A stretch of 34,024 bases of DNA from an uncultured Clostridia bacterium (GCA_947626025.1 CANQQQ010000018.1:1-34024), one strand, 5' to 3'. Positions 1 through 7,105 are shown, numbered from the stretch's first letter. Program-made: numbers and translations. The notes: a model not told the origin generated them from the sequence alone.

Positions 1-16
1 AAAGTCAATAAAAGTC

Positions 17-45
17 TTGACATTTTTTAAAATTTATTGTATCAT
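17..45 (+). promoter_or_regulatory. Promoter of the infC-rpmI-rplT operon
   Basis: A TTGACA -35 box (17-22), a 17-nt spacer and a TATCAT -10 box (40-45) form a near-consensus sigma-A promoter. Transcription would start near position 52, leaving a leader of about 165 nt before infC, which is long enough for the attenuator structure seen there. Confidence 0.85.
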
Positions 46-51
46 ATTACC

Positions 52-206
52 TGTTGATTAATAAACAACATAATCATAAAGAAGAAGTCATCCACTTCTC
101 ACCTTATCTTATGGAAAAAGGTTAAATTTATATTATCTAATATATAATAGTGTGTGGATTGGCTTGTCTTATGATAAGTCTTATTTTTTACTATTTTTAA
201 ATATAC
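52..206 (+). promoter_or_regulatory. infC leader, L20-leader-like attenuator
   Basis: The leader is rich in potential helices. AGAAGT (83-88) pairs with ACTTCT (94-99) around the loop CATCC, and that loop region (ATCCAC, 90-95) can pair with GTGGAT (154-159). ACCTT and AAGGT (about 101-122) form another hairpin. The leader ends in an intrinsic terminator (161-189) just before the infC ribosome site. Firmicute infC-rpmI-rplT operons are known to be controlled by an L20-binding leader that terminates transcription when free L20 is abundant. Placement and terminator fit that class; assignment to the exact Rfam family is an inference. Confidence 0.7.
161..189 (+). terminator. Attenuator terminator in the infC leader
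   Basis: GGCTTGTC (161-168) pairs with GATAAGTC (173-180), with two G-U pairs and a TTAT loop, followed by TTATTTTTT. It lies upstream of infC and downstream of the operon promoter, so it can only act as an attenuator. Confidence 0.75.
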
Positions 207-219
207 GGAGGTGTTTTTT

Positions 220-726
220 ATAAAACAAGAATTACCAATTAATGAACAAATTCGTTTTAGTGAAGTTCAAGTTATTTCTGATGATGGTCAAAAACTTGGA
301 GTTATGAAAATTGATGATGCTTTAGATTTAGCAGGATCAAAAGACTTAGATTTAGTTTTAGTTGCTCCAAATACAAAACCTGCAGTATGTAAAATAATGA
401 ACTATGGTAAATATAAATTTGAACAAGCTAAAAAAGAAAAGGAAGCTAAAAAGAAACAAAAGAGTCTAGAGATCAAGGAAATACGTATTACACCAAATAC
501 AGAAGATCATGACTTTAATTTCAAATGTAAAAATGCTAAAAAATTTATAGAAGAAGGATCTAAAGTAAAGATAACTGTTCGTTTCCGTGGAAGAGAGCTA
601 AACTATGTAAAGCTTGGTGAAAATATCTTGAATAGATTTATAGACGAGCTTTCAGAAGTATCTGTTCCTGAGAAAAAGCCTTTATTAGAAGGAAAAAATA
701 TGTTTATAATTTTACAACCTAAATAA
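220..726 (+). CDS. infC: Translation initiation factor IF-3
   Basis: IF-3 binds the 30S subunit, keeps subunits apart and checks start-codon/initiator pairing. The protein has the typical N-domain opening (LPINEQIRFSEVQVI), the basic lysine-rich linker helix near residues 70-90 and the C-domain motif KITVRFRGRE; its length of about 168 aa is normal. The preferred start is the ATA at 220-222: GGAGGTG (207-213) lies 6 nt upstream of it. A GTG at 211 is in frame but overlaps the ribosome site and has none of its own. AUU/AUA starts are known for infC and make IF-3 regulate itself, because IF-3 discriminates against them. infC is first in the operon, 38 nt before rpmI. Confidence 0.95.
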   Translation: MKQELPINEQIRFSEVQVISDDGQKLGVMKIDDALDLAGSKDLDLVLVAPNTKPAVCKIMNYGKYKFEQAKKEKEAKKKQKSLEIKEIRITPNTEDHDFNFKCKNAKKFIEEGSKVKITVRFRGRELNYVKLGENILNRFIDELSEVSVPEKKPLLEGKNMFIILQPK

Positions 727-764
727 ATTACATAATAATAAAATTAAAAAGGAGTGAATTTGAA

Positions 765-968
765 ATGGCAAAATTAAAAACAAATAAAGCAGCTGCAAAG
801 AGATATAGCTTAACCGCTACTGGTAAAGTTAAAAGAACAAAGTCTAATAGAAGACATCTTTTAGCTAATAAAACTACTAGACAAAAGAAAACAGGTAAAA
901 TCCAAAATGCATATGCTGATAAAACTTGTGTAGCAGGCATAAAAAAGATGTTACCTTATGGAAATTAA
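765..968 (+). CDS. rpmI: Ribosomal protein bL35
   Basis: A 67-aa basic protein that opens MAKLKTNKAAAKRY and contains NRRHLLANKT, the hallmark of bL35 of the large subunit. A good GGAGTGA ribosome site precedes the ATG. It lies between infC and rplT as in nearly all Firmicutes. What is unusual is the 171-nt gap to rplT, which is filled by a large palindrome. Confidence 0.97.
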   Translation: MAKLKTNKAAAKRYSLTATGKVKRTKSNRRHLLANKTTRQKKTGKIQNAYADKTCVAGIKKMLPYGN

Positions 969-1080
969 AAAATAGTTGCCATTTGGCGTTGTTACTGCTC
1001 AGTCGATTTCCATTCAACGTACACTAGTACGCCTCATGGAATATCTCCTTCACGTGCCTAGCCAAATAACAATTATTTTC
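969..1080 (+). repeat. 112-bp imperfect palindromic element between rpmI and rplT
   Basis: The ends are inverted repeats (969-987 against 1062-1080, sharing TTTGGC/GCCAAA and the flanking AT-rich bases). A second arm pairs GATTTCCAT (1005-1013) with ATGGAATATC (1036-1045), and the centre is CGTAC-ACTA-GTACG (1018-1031). It starts directly after the rpmI stop codon. No reading frame is evident and no strong T-tract follows. Its nested palindromic form suggests a non-coding insertion-type repeat (REP/MITE-like), but a folded regulatory RNA segment within the operon mRNA is also possible. Confidence 0.7.
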
Positions 1081-1139
1081 TAATTTATTTACACATTTAA
1101 AATGATATTAATATAAAAATATAGGAGGAGGAATTTGAA

Positions 1140-1493
1140 ATGGCAAGAGTAAAAACTGCAATTATCACTCGTAAAAAACATAAAAAGATATTAAAAAGAG
1201 CTAAAGGATATTATGGAGCTAAAAATTACAGATTTAGAACTGCTAAACAAGCTGTTATGAAATCTGGAATGTATGCTTATGTTGGAAGAAAAGACAAAAA
1301 GAGTAATTTCAGAAAATTATGGATTACTAGAATTAACGCTGCAGCAAGAATGAATGGTTTAACATATAGCAAATTAATATCTGGATTAAAGAAAGCAAAT
1401 GTTGAAATCAATAGAAAAATGCTTGCAGAATTAGCTGTAACAGATGCTGCTGCTTTTGCAAAGCTAGCTGAAATAGCTAAAAATGCTAAATAA
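1140..1493 (+). CDS. rplT: Ribosomal protein bL20
   Basis: A 117-aa basic protein opening [19 protein letters not shown] and containing [18 protein letters not shown] and [11 protein letters not shown], the conserved core of bL20, a large-subunit assembly protein that binds 23S rRNA. Length is normal for the family. AGGAGGAGG lies 10-15 nt before the ATG. In Firmicutes bL20 also represses its own operon through the infC leader, which fits the attenuator seen upstream. It is last in the operon and followed by a terminator. Confidence 0.97.
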   Translation: MARVKTAIITRKKHKKILKRAKGYYGAKNYRFRTAKQAVMKSGMYAYVGRKDKKSNFRKLWITRINAAARMNGLTYSKLISGLKKANVEINRKMLAELAVTDAAAFAKLAEIAKNAK

Positions 1494-1507
1494 ATTATTA
1501 TATAAAG

Positions 1508-1530
1508 AACAGACTTATGTCTGTTTTTTT
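1508..1530 (+). terminator. Terminator of the infC-rpmI-rplT operon
   Basis: AACAGAC (1508-1514) and GTCTGTT (1519-1525) form a 7-bp hairpin with a TTAT loop, running into a seven-T tract. Confidence 0.88.
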
Positions 1531-1556
1531 ATTATGGTTTTCTTCATAAAATAATT

Positions 1557-1591
1557 AGAGTTGGAAATGTTTTGACAGTCCAACTCTTTTT
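1557..1591. terminator. Hairpin between the convergent operons, probable terminator
   Basis: AGAGTTGGA (1557-1565) pairs with TCCAACTCT (1579-1587), with a T-tract on the plus strand. On the minus strand the downstream tract is broken (TAATTATTTTA). It lies between the ends of rplT and the minus-strand dap operon and probably serves both directions, more strongly plus. Confidence 0.7.
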
Positions 1592-1598
1592 ATTATCT

Positions 1599-2729
1599 TT
1601 ACATCAAATATTTTTTTACTATGTTATAAAATAATTGTGTACCTATTAAAATTGGCTTTATTCCTACTGTAAAATTTTCATTATGTTGAGGATAGTATTC
1701 CTCTTTTTGGCATCCTACAAATATCATAGCACCTGGAACTTGTTGCAAGAAATATGAGAAATCTTCTGAACACATAGTTCTATAATTTTCTTCTACTTTT
1801 TGAACAATTTCTTTTGATATTTCTTTTATATCAGCTGATTCTTGTACTGAGTTAATAGTAGCAGGATAGTTCATAATAAATCTTATTTCTGCTTTACCAC
1901 CCATTTCTTCTGCTATTTTCTTGACACTATTGCATAATTGTTCTTTCACTTTTTCTTTCAATTCATTATTAAACGCTCGAAAAACACCTTTTAAATATGC
2001 TTTATCTGGTATTACATTATTAGATTTTCCACTTGCTATAGATGTTATTCCAAGCACAACTTTGTTATCTGAATCAGTATTTATATTTGCCATTTCTTTT
2101 ATCATCTTACCTATTGTGTTTGCTATATAAATTGTATCTACACATTTTTCCGGTATTGCAGCATGCCCACCTTTTCCATATACTGTTATCTCAAATGGAC
2201 TTGTTGATGCCATTACTCCTCCACTTTTTATTCCAATAGTGTCTTCTTTTAGTTCACTCCAAACATGTATAGCAAATGCCTTATCTACTTTTGGATTTTC
2301 TAAAGCTCCATTTGCTATCATCTTCTCTGCTCCACCGTTTCCTTCTTCATCTGGTTGAAATAGCAATTTCACTGTTCCTTTTATTTTATCTTTATTATTA
2401 ATTAATATCTGTGCTAATGAAAGAAGAATAGTCATATGTGCATCATGACCACAAGTATGTTTCACTCTACCTGTATCGTCCATTACAACTGCGTCCATGT
2501 CACTTCTAAATAAAATACATGGTTCTGACTTTTCTCCTTGTAATGTTGCTATTATTCCAGTAGCATATACATCTGTATTTATATCTGTATATCCCATTTC
2601 TATCAACCTGTTTTTTATGTATGTAGATGTTTTTATTTCTTTTAATCCTGGTTCTGGATTATTCCATAGGTATTCTTTATCTTTTAACATTTGGGGCTCT
2701 AATGAACTGACACTCTCTTCAATTTTCAT
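1599..2729 (-). CDS. M20-family amidohydrolase, probable N-acyl-diaminopimelate deacylase
   Basis: The protein has the metal-binding motif CGHDAHM, the acidic motif DEEGNGGAEK with the likely general-base glutamate, the HVWSE and GKGGHAA motifs of the lid domain, and a C-terminal SEDFSYFLQQVPGA segment. These mark the zinc-dependent M20D group (hippurate hydrolase / AmhX / N-acetyl-diaminopimelate deacetylase), not the DapE subgroup. The start chosen is the ATG at 2729 (376 aa) because GGGAGGA lies 8 nt upstream; an in-frame ATG at 2756 would place that site inside the gene. It is last in the operon after dapD and the aminotransferase, so release of the acyl group from acyl-LL-diaminopimelate is the likely role. 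Related enzymes also act on N-acyl amino acids or indole conjugates, so the substrate is inferred from context. Confidence 0.82.
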   Translation of the reverse strand: MKIEESVSSLEPQMLKDKEYLWNNPEPGLKEIKTSTYIKNRLIEMGYTDINTDVYATGIIATLQGEKSEPCILFRSDMDAVVMDDTGRVKHTCGHDAHMTILLSLAQILINNKDKIKGTVKLLFQPDEEGNGGAEKMIANGALENPKVDKAFAIHVWSELKEDTIGIKSGGVMASTSPFEITVYGKGGHAAIPEKCVDTIYIANTIGKMIKEMANINTDSDNKVVLGITSIASGKSNNVIPDKAYLKGVFRAFNNELKEKVKEQLCNSVKKIAEEMGGKAEIRFIMNYPATINSVQESADIKEISKEIVQKVEENYRTMCSEDFSYFLQQVPGAMIFVGCQKEEYYPQHNENFTVGIKPILIGTQLFYNIVKKYLM

Positions 2730-2797
2730 ATAAGTATCCTCCCTTCTAGCAAACATCTAATTTAAAAATGTCTTGTTTCGCGCATTAAAAACACCTT

Positions 2798-4000
2798 CTA
2801 TGTAAATAGCTTTACTATTCTAGAAACTGCTTCTACAGTATTTTCTTTGCTTGAAAAAGCAGTTAAGCGGAAAAATCCTTCCCCGCATTTGCCAAATCCT
2901 ACACCTGGAGTTCCTACAACTGCTATCTCATTTAATAGTTTATCAAAGAAATCCCATGATTTCATGCCATTTGGAGTTTTCACCCATAGATAAGGAGAAT
3001 TTGTTCCTCCATATACTACAAAGCCAATTTTCTCTAATTCTGTTTTCATATATTTTGCATTTTCTTGATAATATTTTATATTTTCTTTTATTTGATTTTG
3101 TCCTTGTTCTGTATATACCGCTTCTGCTCCCCTTTGCATTATATATGGAGCAGCACCATATTTTGTACTCTGTCTTCTTCTCCACAATGTGTTTAAATCT
3201 ATTGCTACATTATCATGAGTAAATGCTTTCAACTCTTTTGGCACAACTGTAAATGATCCTCTAACGCCTGTAAATCCTGCTAATTTAGAATAACTCCTAA
3301 ATTCAATAGCTACTTCTTTTGCCCCTTCTATTTCATAAATACTATGAGGTATATTTTCATCAGTTATAAAAATTTCATATACTGAATCATATAGTATTAT
3401 TGCTTTATTCTTCTTTGCATATTCTACCCATTGTTTTAATTGATCCCTGTTTAAAACAGTTCCTGTAGGATTATTAGGCGAACATAGATATATTATATCA
3501 ACATGCTCATTAGGTATACTTGGTATAAAGTTATTTTCTTCTGTTGCATTTAAATATATTATGTCATTTCTCCCCATCATTATATTAGTATCTCTATAAG
3601 CTGGATATACTGGATCCATAACTGCTACTTTGTTGTCTATTGATAATAGTTCTATTATACCTGCTAAATCCCCTTTTGTTCCTGAGGCTATAAACACCTC
3701 GTTTTTGTTTAAATTAACCCCTCTTCTCTCATATTCAACTTCTATGATTTTTTCTATTAAAAAATCATATCCTTGTACTATGCCATATCCTCTAAATGTA
3801 TCTTTTTTTGACATTTCATCAACTGCTTTGTGCATTGCATCTATAACAGTTGGTACTAGTGGAAGAGAAACATCTCCTACTCCAAGACTTATCACCTTTT
3901 TTTCTGGGTATTTCTTTTTGTATTCATTTGTCTTAGCAAGTATAGTTGAGAATAAATAATCATTCTCTAAATTTAAAAAACTTTCATTGACACTAGCCAT
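2798..4000 (-). CDS. dapL: LL-diaminopimelate aminotransferase (PLP-dependent)
   Basis: A fold-type I aminotransferase of 400 aa. The N-terminus (NESFLNLENDYLF, LGVGDVSLPL, then DTFRGYGIVQGYDFL) closely follows the LL-diaminopimelate aminotransferase signature, SPNNPTGT is the cofactor-pocket motif and SYSKLAGFTG carries the probable PLP lysine. This family converts tetrahydrodipicolinate directly to LL-diaminopimelate, using glutamate as amino donor. The ATG at 4000 is chosen because GAGGA lies 6 nt upstream; the ATG at 4018 has no ribosome site. It follows dapD by 27 nt. Finding it beside dapD and a deacylase is odd, since the direct route does not need acylation. It could instead work on the acylated keto-intermediate here. 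The dapL symbol refers to the plant/Chlamydia-type enzyme, not Bacillus dapL. Confidence 0.85.
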   Translation of the reverse strand: MASVNESFLNLENDYLFSTILAKTNEYKKKYPEKKVISLGVGDVSLPLVPTVIDAMHKAVDEMSKKDTFRGYGIVQGYDFLIEKIIEVEYERRGVNLNKNEVFIASGTKGDLAGIIELLSIDNKVAVMDPVYPAYRDTNIMMGRNDIIYLNATEENNFIPSIPNEHVDIIYLCSPNNPTGTVLNRDQLKQWVEYAKKNKAIILYDSVYEIFITDENIPHSIYEIEGAKEVAIEFRSYSKLAGFTGVRGSFTVVPKELKAFTHDNVAIDLNTLWRRRQSTKYGAAPYIMQRGAEAVYTEQGQNQIKENIKYYQENAKYMKTELEKIGFVVYGGTNSPYLWVKTPNGMKSWDFFDKLLNEIAVVGTPGVGFGKCGEGFFRLTAFSSKENTVEAVSRIVKLFT

Positions 4001-4027
4001 AATTATTCCTCTTTTCATTAATTTTGA

Positions 4028-4822
4028 TTATGGTCTTAATAAATCATTTAACTCTACTTTGCTTCCATATTTAATAATAATTGGTACAGTTTTTGCAAGC
4101 TGTGTACCATCAACTGAATTTTCAATACTTTTCGTTCCTGGGATGACTGTTGCTCCTTCAGGAATAACTATTATTCCATTCTCATTTGGAATAATTACTT
4201 TATTATTTACAACATCATATACAGGTGTACTTCCTGTGATAGTAACCCCTGCACCAATTACAGCACCTTTCTTAACAATGGTTCCTTCTGTAATTAATGA
4301 ACCTGCTCCTACAAAGACATTATCCTCAATGATTACTGGATAAGCTCCTATAGGTTCTAAAACTCCACCTATTACTACACCTGCACCTATATGAACATTT
4401 TTCCCTATTTGAGCACAAGATCCTACTAATGCTAGTGAATCCACCATTGTTCCTTCATCAATATAAGCACCTATATTCGTATAACATGGAGGCATAAATG
4501 TTACTCCTGCACCTATATAAACACCATCTCTAACTGATACAGTTGCAGAAACTTTCCTTATTTTCTCATCTAAAGTAATACTTCTTTCTCCCATAGTGTC
4601 TTTGTCAATAGATCCATCATCAAATTTGCATATTTGCCCATATTTAAATCCTAATAATATGAACTGCTTTACCCATTGATTTACTTTCCATTCTCCGTCT
4701 TCCCCACGTGAGGCAACTCTTACTTTTCCTGTATTCAAGTCATTTTTAAAACGTTTCCATTCAGGCATAAATTCCTCACGAGTAAGATTTTCATTTTTAA
4801 TCATTGAAAGATATTTCTCCAT
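4028..4822 (-). CDS. dapD: Tetrahydrodipicolinate N-acyltransferase (DapD type)
   Basis: A 264-aa protein of the left-handed beta-helix (hexapeptide) acyltransferase family. NIGAYIDEGTMVDS, LVGSCAQIGKNVH and GGVLEPIGAYPVIIEDN match the proteobacterial-type DapD succinyltransferase core, and WKVNQWVKQFILLGF is the DapD N-terminal helical motif. It acylates L-2,3,4,5-tetrahydrodipicolinate in the lysine/peptidoglycan precursor pathway. The acyl donor (succinyl- or acetyl-CoA) cannot be read from sequence. Its resemblance is to DapD, not to the shorter DapH N-acetyltransferase usual in Bacilli. AGGAGG lies 8 nt before the ATG. It is first in the dap operon, with a consensus promoter and only a 37-nt leader, so no lysine riboswitch fits. 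Confidence 0.9.
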   Translation of the reverse strand: MEKYLSMIKNENLTREEFMPEWKRFKNDLNTGKVRVASRGEDGEWKVNQWVKQFILLGFKYGQICKFDDGSIDKDTMGERSITLDEKIRKVSATVSVRDGVYIGAGVTFMPPCYTNIGAYIDEGTMVDSLALVGSCAQIGKNVHIGAGVVIGGVLEPIGAYPVIIEDNVFVGAGSLITEGTIVKKGAVIGAGVTITGSTPVYDVVNNKVIIPNENGIIVIPEGATVIPGTKSIENSVDGTQLAKTVPIIIKYGSKVELNDLLRP

Positions 4823-4865
4823 CTATTTTTCCTCCTTACATATATAAATATATTAATGATTTTTG

Positions 4866-4894
4866 ATTATATCATCAGTAATTTTTCGTGTCAA
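4866..4894 (-). promoter_or_regulatory. Consensus promoter of the dap operon
   Basis: Read on the minus strand, TTGACA (4889-4894) and TATAAT (4866-4871) are separated by exactly 17 nt. The start of transcription would be near 4859. The -35 box lies 10 nt past the oapA stop codon, so the dap operon has its own promoter even if oapA transcripts read through. Confidence 0.92.
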
Positions 4895-4903
4895 TTTGAA
4901 GAA

Positions 4904-5437
4904 TTACTTTTCTTTTACTACTTTACTCATTATTAAACCAACTATGTATACAATTTTAGTAGAATTTTTATTTGCTATATTTTTGCCTATTGCTTTTCCT
5001 CCTACTGTCATTGATGCAACTAAAGCACTTATAATAAGTTGTATATTTTCTGGTAATCCATATCTCTCAGTTAATTTTATAGCAATCATAGCACTTATTG
5101 CCCCACTTAAGACTCCACACACATCACCAATTACATCTGCACATATATTAGCTACTATTGACGCATTTCTTATTAATTTTATAGACGTCTTTGAACCTTT
5201 TACTTTCTTAGTTGCTTTTGCATGAAATTCTGCTTCATCGGCTACAGTTACTGCAACTCCAATTAAATCTGTTATTATTCCTATGAAAATTACTAATAAA
5301 AGTATTAAAATCGCTGGTATTATATCTAAGTTTGATATACCATTTGTAGTTATAAAAGACATACATATTGATAATGTAAATGTCAAACAAAATGCTTGAA
5401 TTACCCATTTCCACTTTGAGTTTTCTTTCTTTTGCAA
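4904..5437 (-). CDS. oapA: OLE-associated membrane protein OapA (DUF21/CorB-like)
   Basis: A 177-aa protein with hydrophobic stretches near residues 11-30, 38-60, 106-122, 132-147 and 160-172, so it is a polytopic membrane protein. It resembles the small proteins often labelled Mg2+/Co2+ transporter CorB (DUF21-like) that lack the CBS domains of true CorB. Residues 101-105 read DVIGD, a D-x-x-x-D motif at the place where known OapA carries a functionally important one. OapA binds OLE RNA and tethers it to the membrane, and the complex is tied to magnesium homeostasis. The start is a TTG at 5437 with GGAG 8 nt upstream. It lies directly downstream of a ~610-nt structured RNA on the same strand, which is the arrangement expected for OLE-oapA. 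If the RNA were something else, the safe call would be a DUF21-like membrane protein. Confidence 0.82.
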   Translation of the reverse strand: MQKKENSKWKWVIQAFCLTFTLSICMSFITTNGISNLDIIPAILILLLVIFIGIITDLIGVAVTVADEAEFHAKATKKVKGSKTSIKLIRNASIVANICADVIGDVCGVLSGAISAMIAIKLTERYGLPENIQLIISALVASMTVGGKAIGKNIANKNSTKIVYIVGLIMSKVVKEK

Positions 5438-5467
5438 TTATTTCACTCCTTCAATTATTCTCTATCA

Positions 5468-5510
5468 TTAAAGTTTATTCAGTAAAAAATTTCTACTATA
5501 TAAACTTTAA
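5468..5510 (-). other. Hairpin in the oapA 5' untranslated region
   Basis: TTAAAGTTTA (5468-5477) pairs over 10 bp with TAAACTTTAA (5501-5510), and inner AGTA/TACT bases extend the stem. It lies between the RNA-end hairpin (5508-5530) and the oapA ribosome site. The two hairpins overlap by three bases, so their full forms exclude each other. Neither is followed by a T-tract on the minus strand, so read-through from the RNA gene into oapA looks likely. Confidence 0.6.
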
Positions 5511-6125
5511 GGCAGGATTAACCTGCCTTATTTTTATAGATGGTAAAAATCTAAGTAAATTTTACGGTTTAGGTCTGGTAGAATTTCTCTATCTCCTACT
5601 TTGCATTACTACAAAGCCGTTTCCATTTAAAGGAAATATCTACATACCGTTTATAGCTTTTTAATTTTAATAGTTAAAGCTATTATCAGAAAATATTAAA
5701 TTTTCCGTGGCATGCAAAAACCAGATCGCCACTTAAATCCGTACCTTAATCCCTAGATTCTCATGCGATTTAGCAAACATTCTAGAAGTTTTCCTTAACA
5801 TACTTTATTTATTACTAGTCTTTTTTGCAATCGTAATTTCATAATTAAAATCAATTACTCCCAGTACTCTCACTCAAGACAGGCTACGCTATGTATCTTG
5901 TGTCTTGGCACTCAACATAGGTTACACTTAAAATGTTAATATTTAAGTCTCAACGAAAATAGGGAATCTATATATGCCATTATATATTACCCTAAATTCT
6001 TTCCTTTATATAAATACACAAAACTGGCATTTCGCGCAAATATACAAAGTTTCAACGATGTGCCCTTTAGTGGATTTTTAGCCCCACCCTCGTAATAAAA
6101 AGTACGACTAGAATAATGCACCATC
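5508..6125 (-). ncRNA. ole: Large structured noncoding RNA, probable OLE RNA
   Basis: This gene-free interval of about 615 nt has its own strong promoter, ends in a 9-bp hairpin (TAAGGCAGG/CCTGCCTTA, 5508-5530) and lies directly upstream of oapA on the same strand. The length matches the ~610 nt of OLE RNA. Many local helices are visible (minus-strand sequence). At the 5' end GATG-G-TGC pairs with GCACATC around two inner hairpins, TCGTA/TACGA and GTGG/CCAC. Further in are TAGGG/CCCTA, CAAGACA/TGTCTTG, GTGGC/GCCAC, ATAGCTTT/AAAGCTAT, TTTCC/GGAAA, CTTTG/CAAAG and ACGGT/ACCGT. The only reading frame is a 61-codon one without a ribosome site. OLE RNA forms a membrane-bound complex with OapA that affects magnesium, energy and cold/alcohol stress responses. 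The identification rests on the neighbour, length and fold; I could not run a covariance search. Confidence 0.75.
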
Positions 6126-6131
6126 AGTGTC

Positions 6132-6160
6132 ATTATAGCATATTCAAAAAAAGTTGTAAA
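6132..6160 (-). promoter_or_regulatory. Promoter of the OLE-like RNA
   Basis: On the minus strand TTTACA (6155-6160) and TATAAT (6132-6137) are separated by 17 nt. Transcription would start near 6125, which sets the 5' end of the RNA immediately before its first helix. Confidence 0.87.
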
Positions 6161-6218
6161 GTGAAAATGCACTTATGTAATTATATTTTTATTGACATAT
6201 CATAATTTTAAATTTGAT

Positions 6219-6251
6219 ATAAAACACCCCATGAATATAATTCACGGGGTG
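6219..6251 (-). terminator. Terminator of the CAP-domain gene
   Basis: CACCCC-A-TGAAT (6225-6236) pairs with ATTCA-C-GGGGTG (6240-6251) around a 3-nt loop, with one mismatch. On the minus strand it is followed by TTTTATAT. It separates the CAP gene from the RNA promoter. Confidence 0.85.
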
Positions 6252-6265
6252 CTTGTCATTTATTA

Positions 6266-6802
6266 TTAAATTCCTATAAATAATTGTACAAATATACTTC
6301 CATACACAGGACTTTCTATTACATAAATTCCTGTATACTCAAATTTTTCCTCTAAGATGTTTTCTCTATGTGAAGTAGAATTTATCCATGCCTCAACTGC
6401 TTTTTCTGGAGTTGTACTTCCTGCTAAATTTTCTCCTGCTATCTTATACTTAACTTTATTATCCTTTAGCATCTTAAACGGTGTACCTAAGGTAGCTGAT
6501 GTATGAGCAAAATATTTGTTATTAACTAAATCTTCTGCTTTTAATTTTGCAACATCTTGTAAATCAGAAAATGGTTTTAATTCTTTTAAACCATTTTGCA
6601 CCCTATATTCATTTATTAAATCTAAAGTTCTTTGTTCTTCATCACTTAATATTACTTCTTCTTCTAGCTTTGACTTCATTATGTTACTTCTTTCTATTTG
6701 TCCTAATACTACTGTTTGGTAGGTTGCAAATGAAATACCTTCTATTAAGACAAAAATAATAAATACAACTAAAATACCAGGTTTAAATCTTGATATTTTC
6801 AA
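6266..6802 (-). CDS. CAP/SCP-domain extracellular protein (YkwD-like)
   Basis: Residues 9-28 form a hydrophobic signal or anchor segment after a short basic start (MKISRFK). Residues ~55-178 are a CAP (SCP/PR-1-like) domain: LINEYRVQNGLKEL at the beginning, FAHTSATLGTPF with the conserved histidine, GENLAGS, and EAWINSTSHRENIL with the second His and Glu of the family's cavity. Length (178 aa) is typical of compact bacterial CAP proteins. The family is secreted, and its bacterial role is mostly unknown. The start is a TTG with AGGAG about 10 nt upstream. The gene has its own promoter about 165 nt upstream and its own terminator, so it is monocistronic. No peptidoglycan-binding domain is present. 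Confidence 0.88.
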   Translation of the reverse strand: MKISRFKPGILVVFIIFVLIEGISFATYQTVVLGQIERSNIMKSKLEEEVILSDEEQRTLDLINEYRVQNGLKELKPFSDLQDVAKLKAEDLVNNKYFAHTSATLGTPFKMLKDNKVKYKIAGENLAGSTTPEKAVEAWINSTSHRENILEEKFEYTGIYVIESPVYGSIFVQLFIGI

Positions 6803-7105
6803 TTTATATACACTCCTTAATATTTATATTTTCATCAATAGAAATCTCTATCTCATAAAACAAGGAAATTCATTTCCTATATAAATTCTTAAGTTTTGTA
6901 TCTAAATTCTTCCCTTTTCTTTTGAGTTGTATACGTATTACTTATTTTATATTCACGTTAGGTTTATTATATCACCTATTTTCTCTTATGTCAACCTTTT
7001 ATCGTAAACTTTTTTTATAATGAAAAATATTTGAGCTTGTTAATTAAAGTGAGCAAATCCCCTTGGTAATAAATTATCTAATGAGAAATTAAGCAAATTT
7101 CAAAT
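6803..7105. other. Intergenic region with CAP gene leader
   Basis: 6803-6959 is a leader of about 155 nt for the CAP gene. It holds one clear small palindrome, AGGAAAT-TC-ATTTCCT (6863-6878), and the AGGAG ribosome site next to the start. The promoter follows at 6966-6994. I see nothing recognisable in 6995-7105. Confidence 0.6.
6966..6994 (-). promoter_or_regulatory. Consensus promoter of the CAP-domain gene
   Basis: On the minus strand TTGACA (6989-6994), a 17-nt spacer and TATAAT (6966-6971) match the consensus at all twelve positions. Transcription would start near 6959. Confidence 0.9.

Noticed and set aside
2943-3185. 80-codon minus-strand frame within the aminotransferase gene
   Set aside because: It is an alternative frame of a well-conserved gene on the same strand and shows no features of its own.
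4823-4865. Lysine riboswitch before the dap operon
   Set aside because: The promoter leaves a leader of only about 37 nt, far too short for a lysine riboswitch.
5508-5545. Plus-strand terminator (hairpin followed by TTATTTTTATAG)
   Set aside because: No plus-strand gene lies upstream within 4 kb. The hairpin is better explained as the 3' helix of the minus-strand RNA.
5987-6172. 61-codon minus-strand frame at the 5' end of the OLE-like RNA
   Set aside because: It starts upstream of the mapped promoter -10 box, has no ribosome site and overlaps the paired 5' domain of the RNA.
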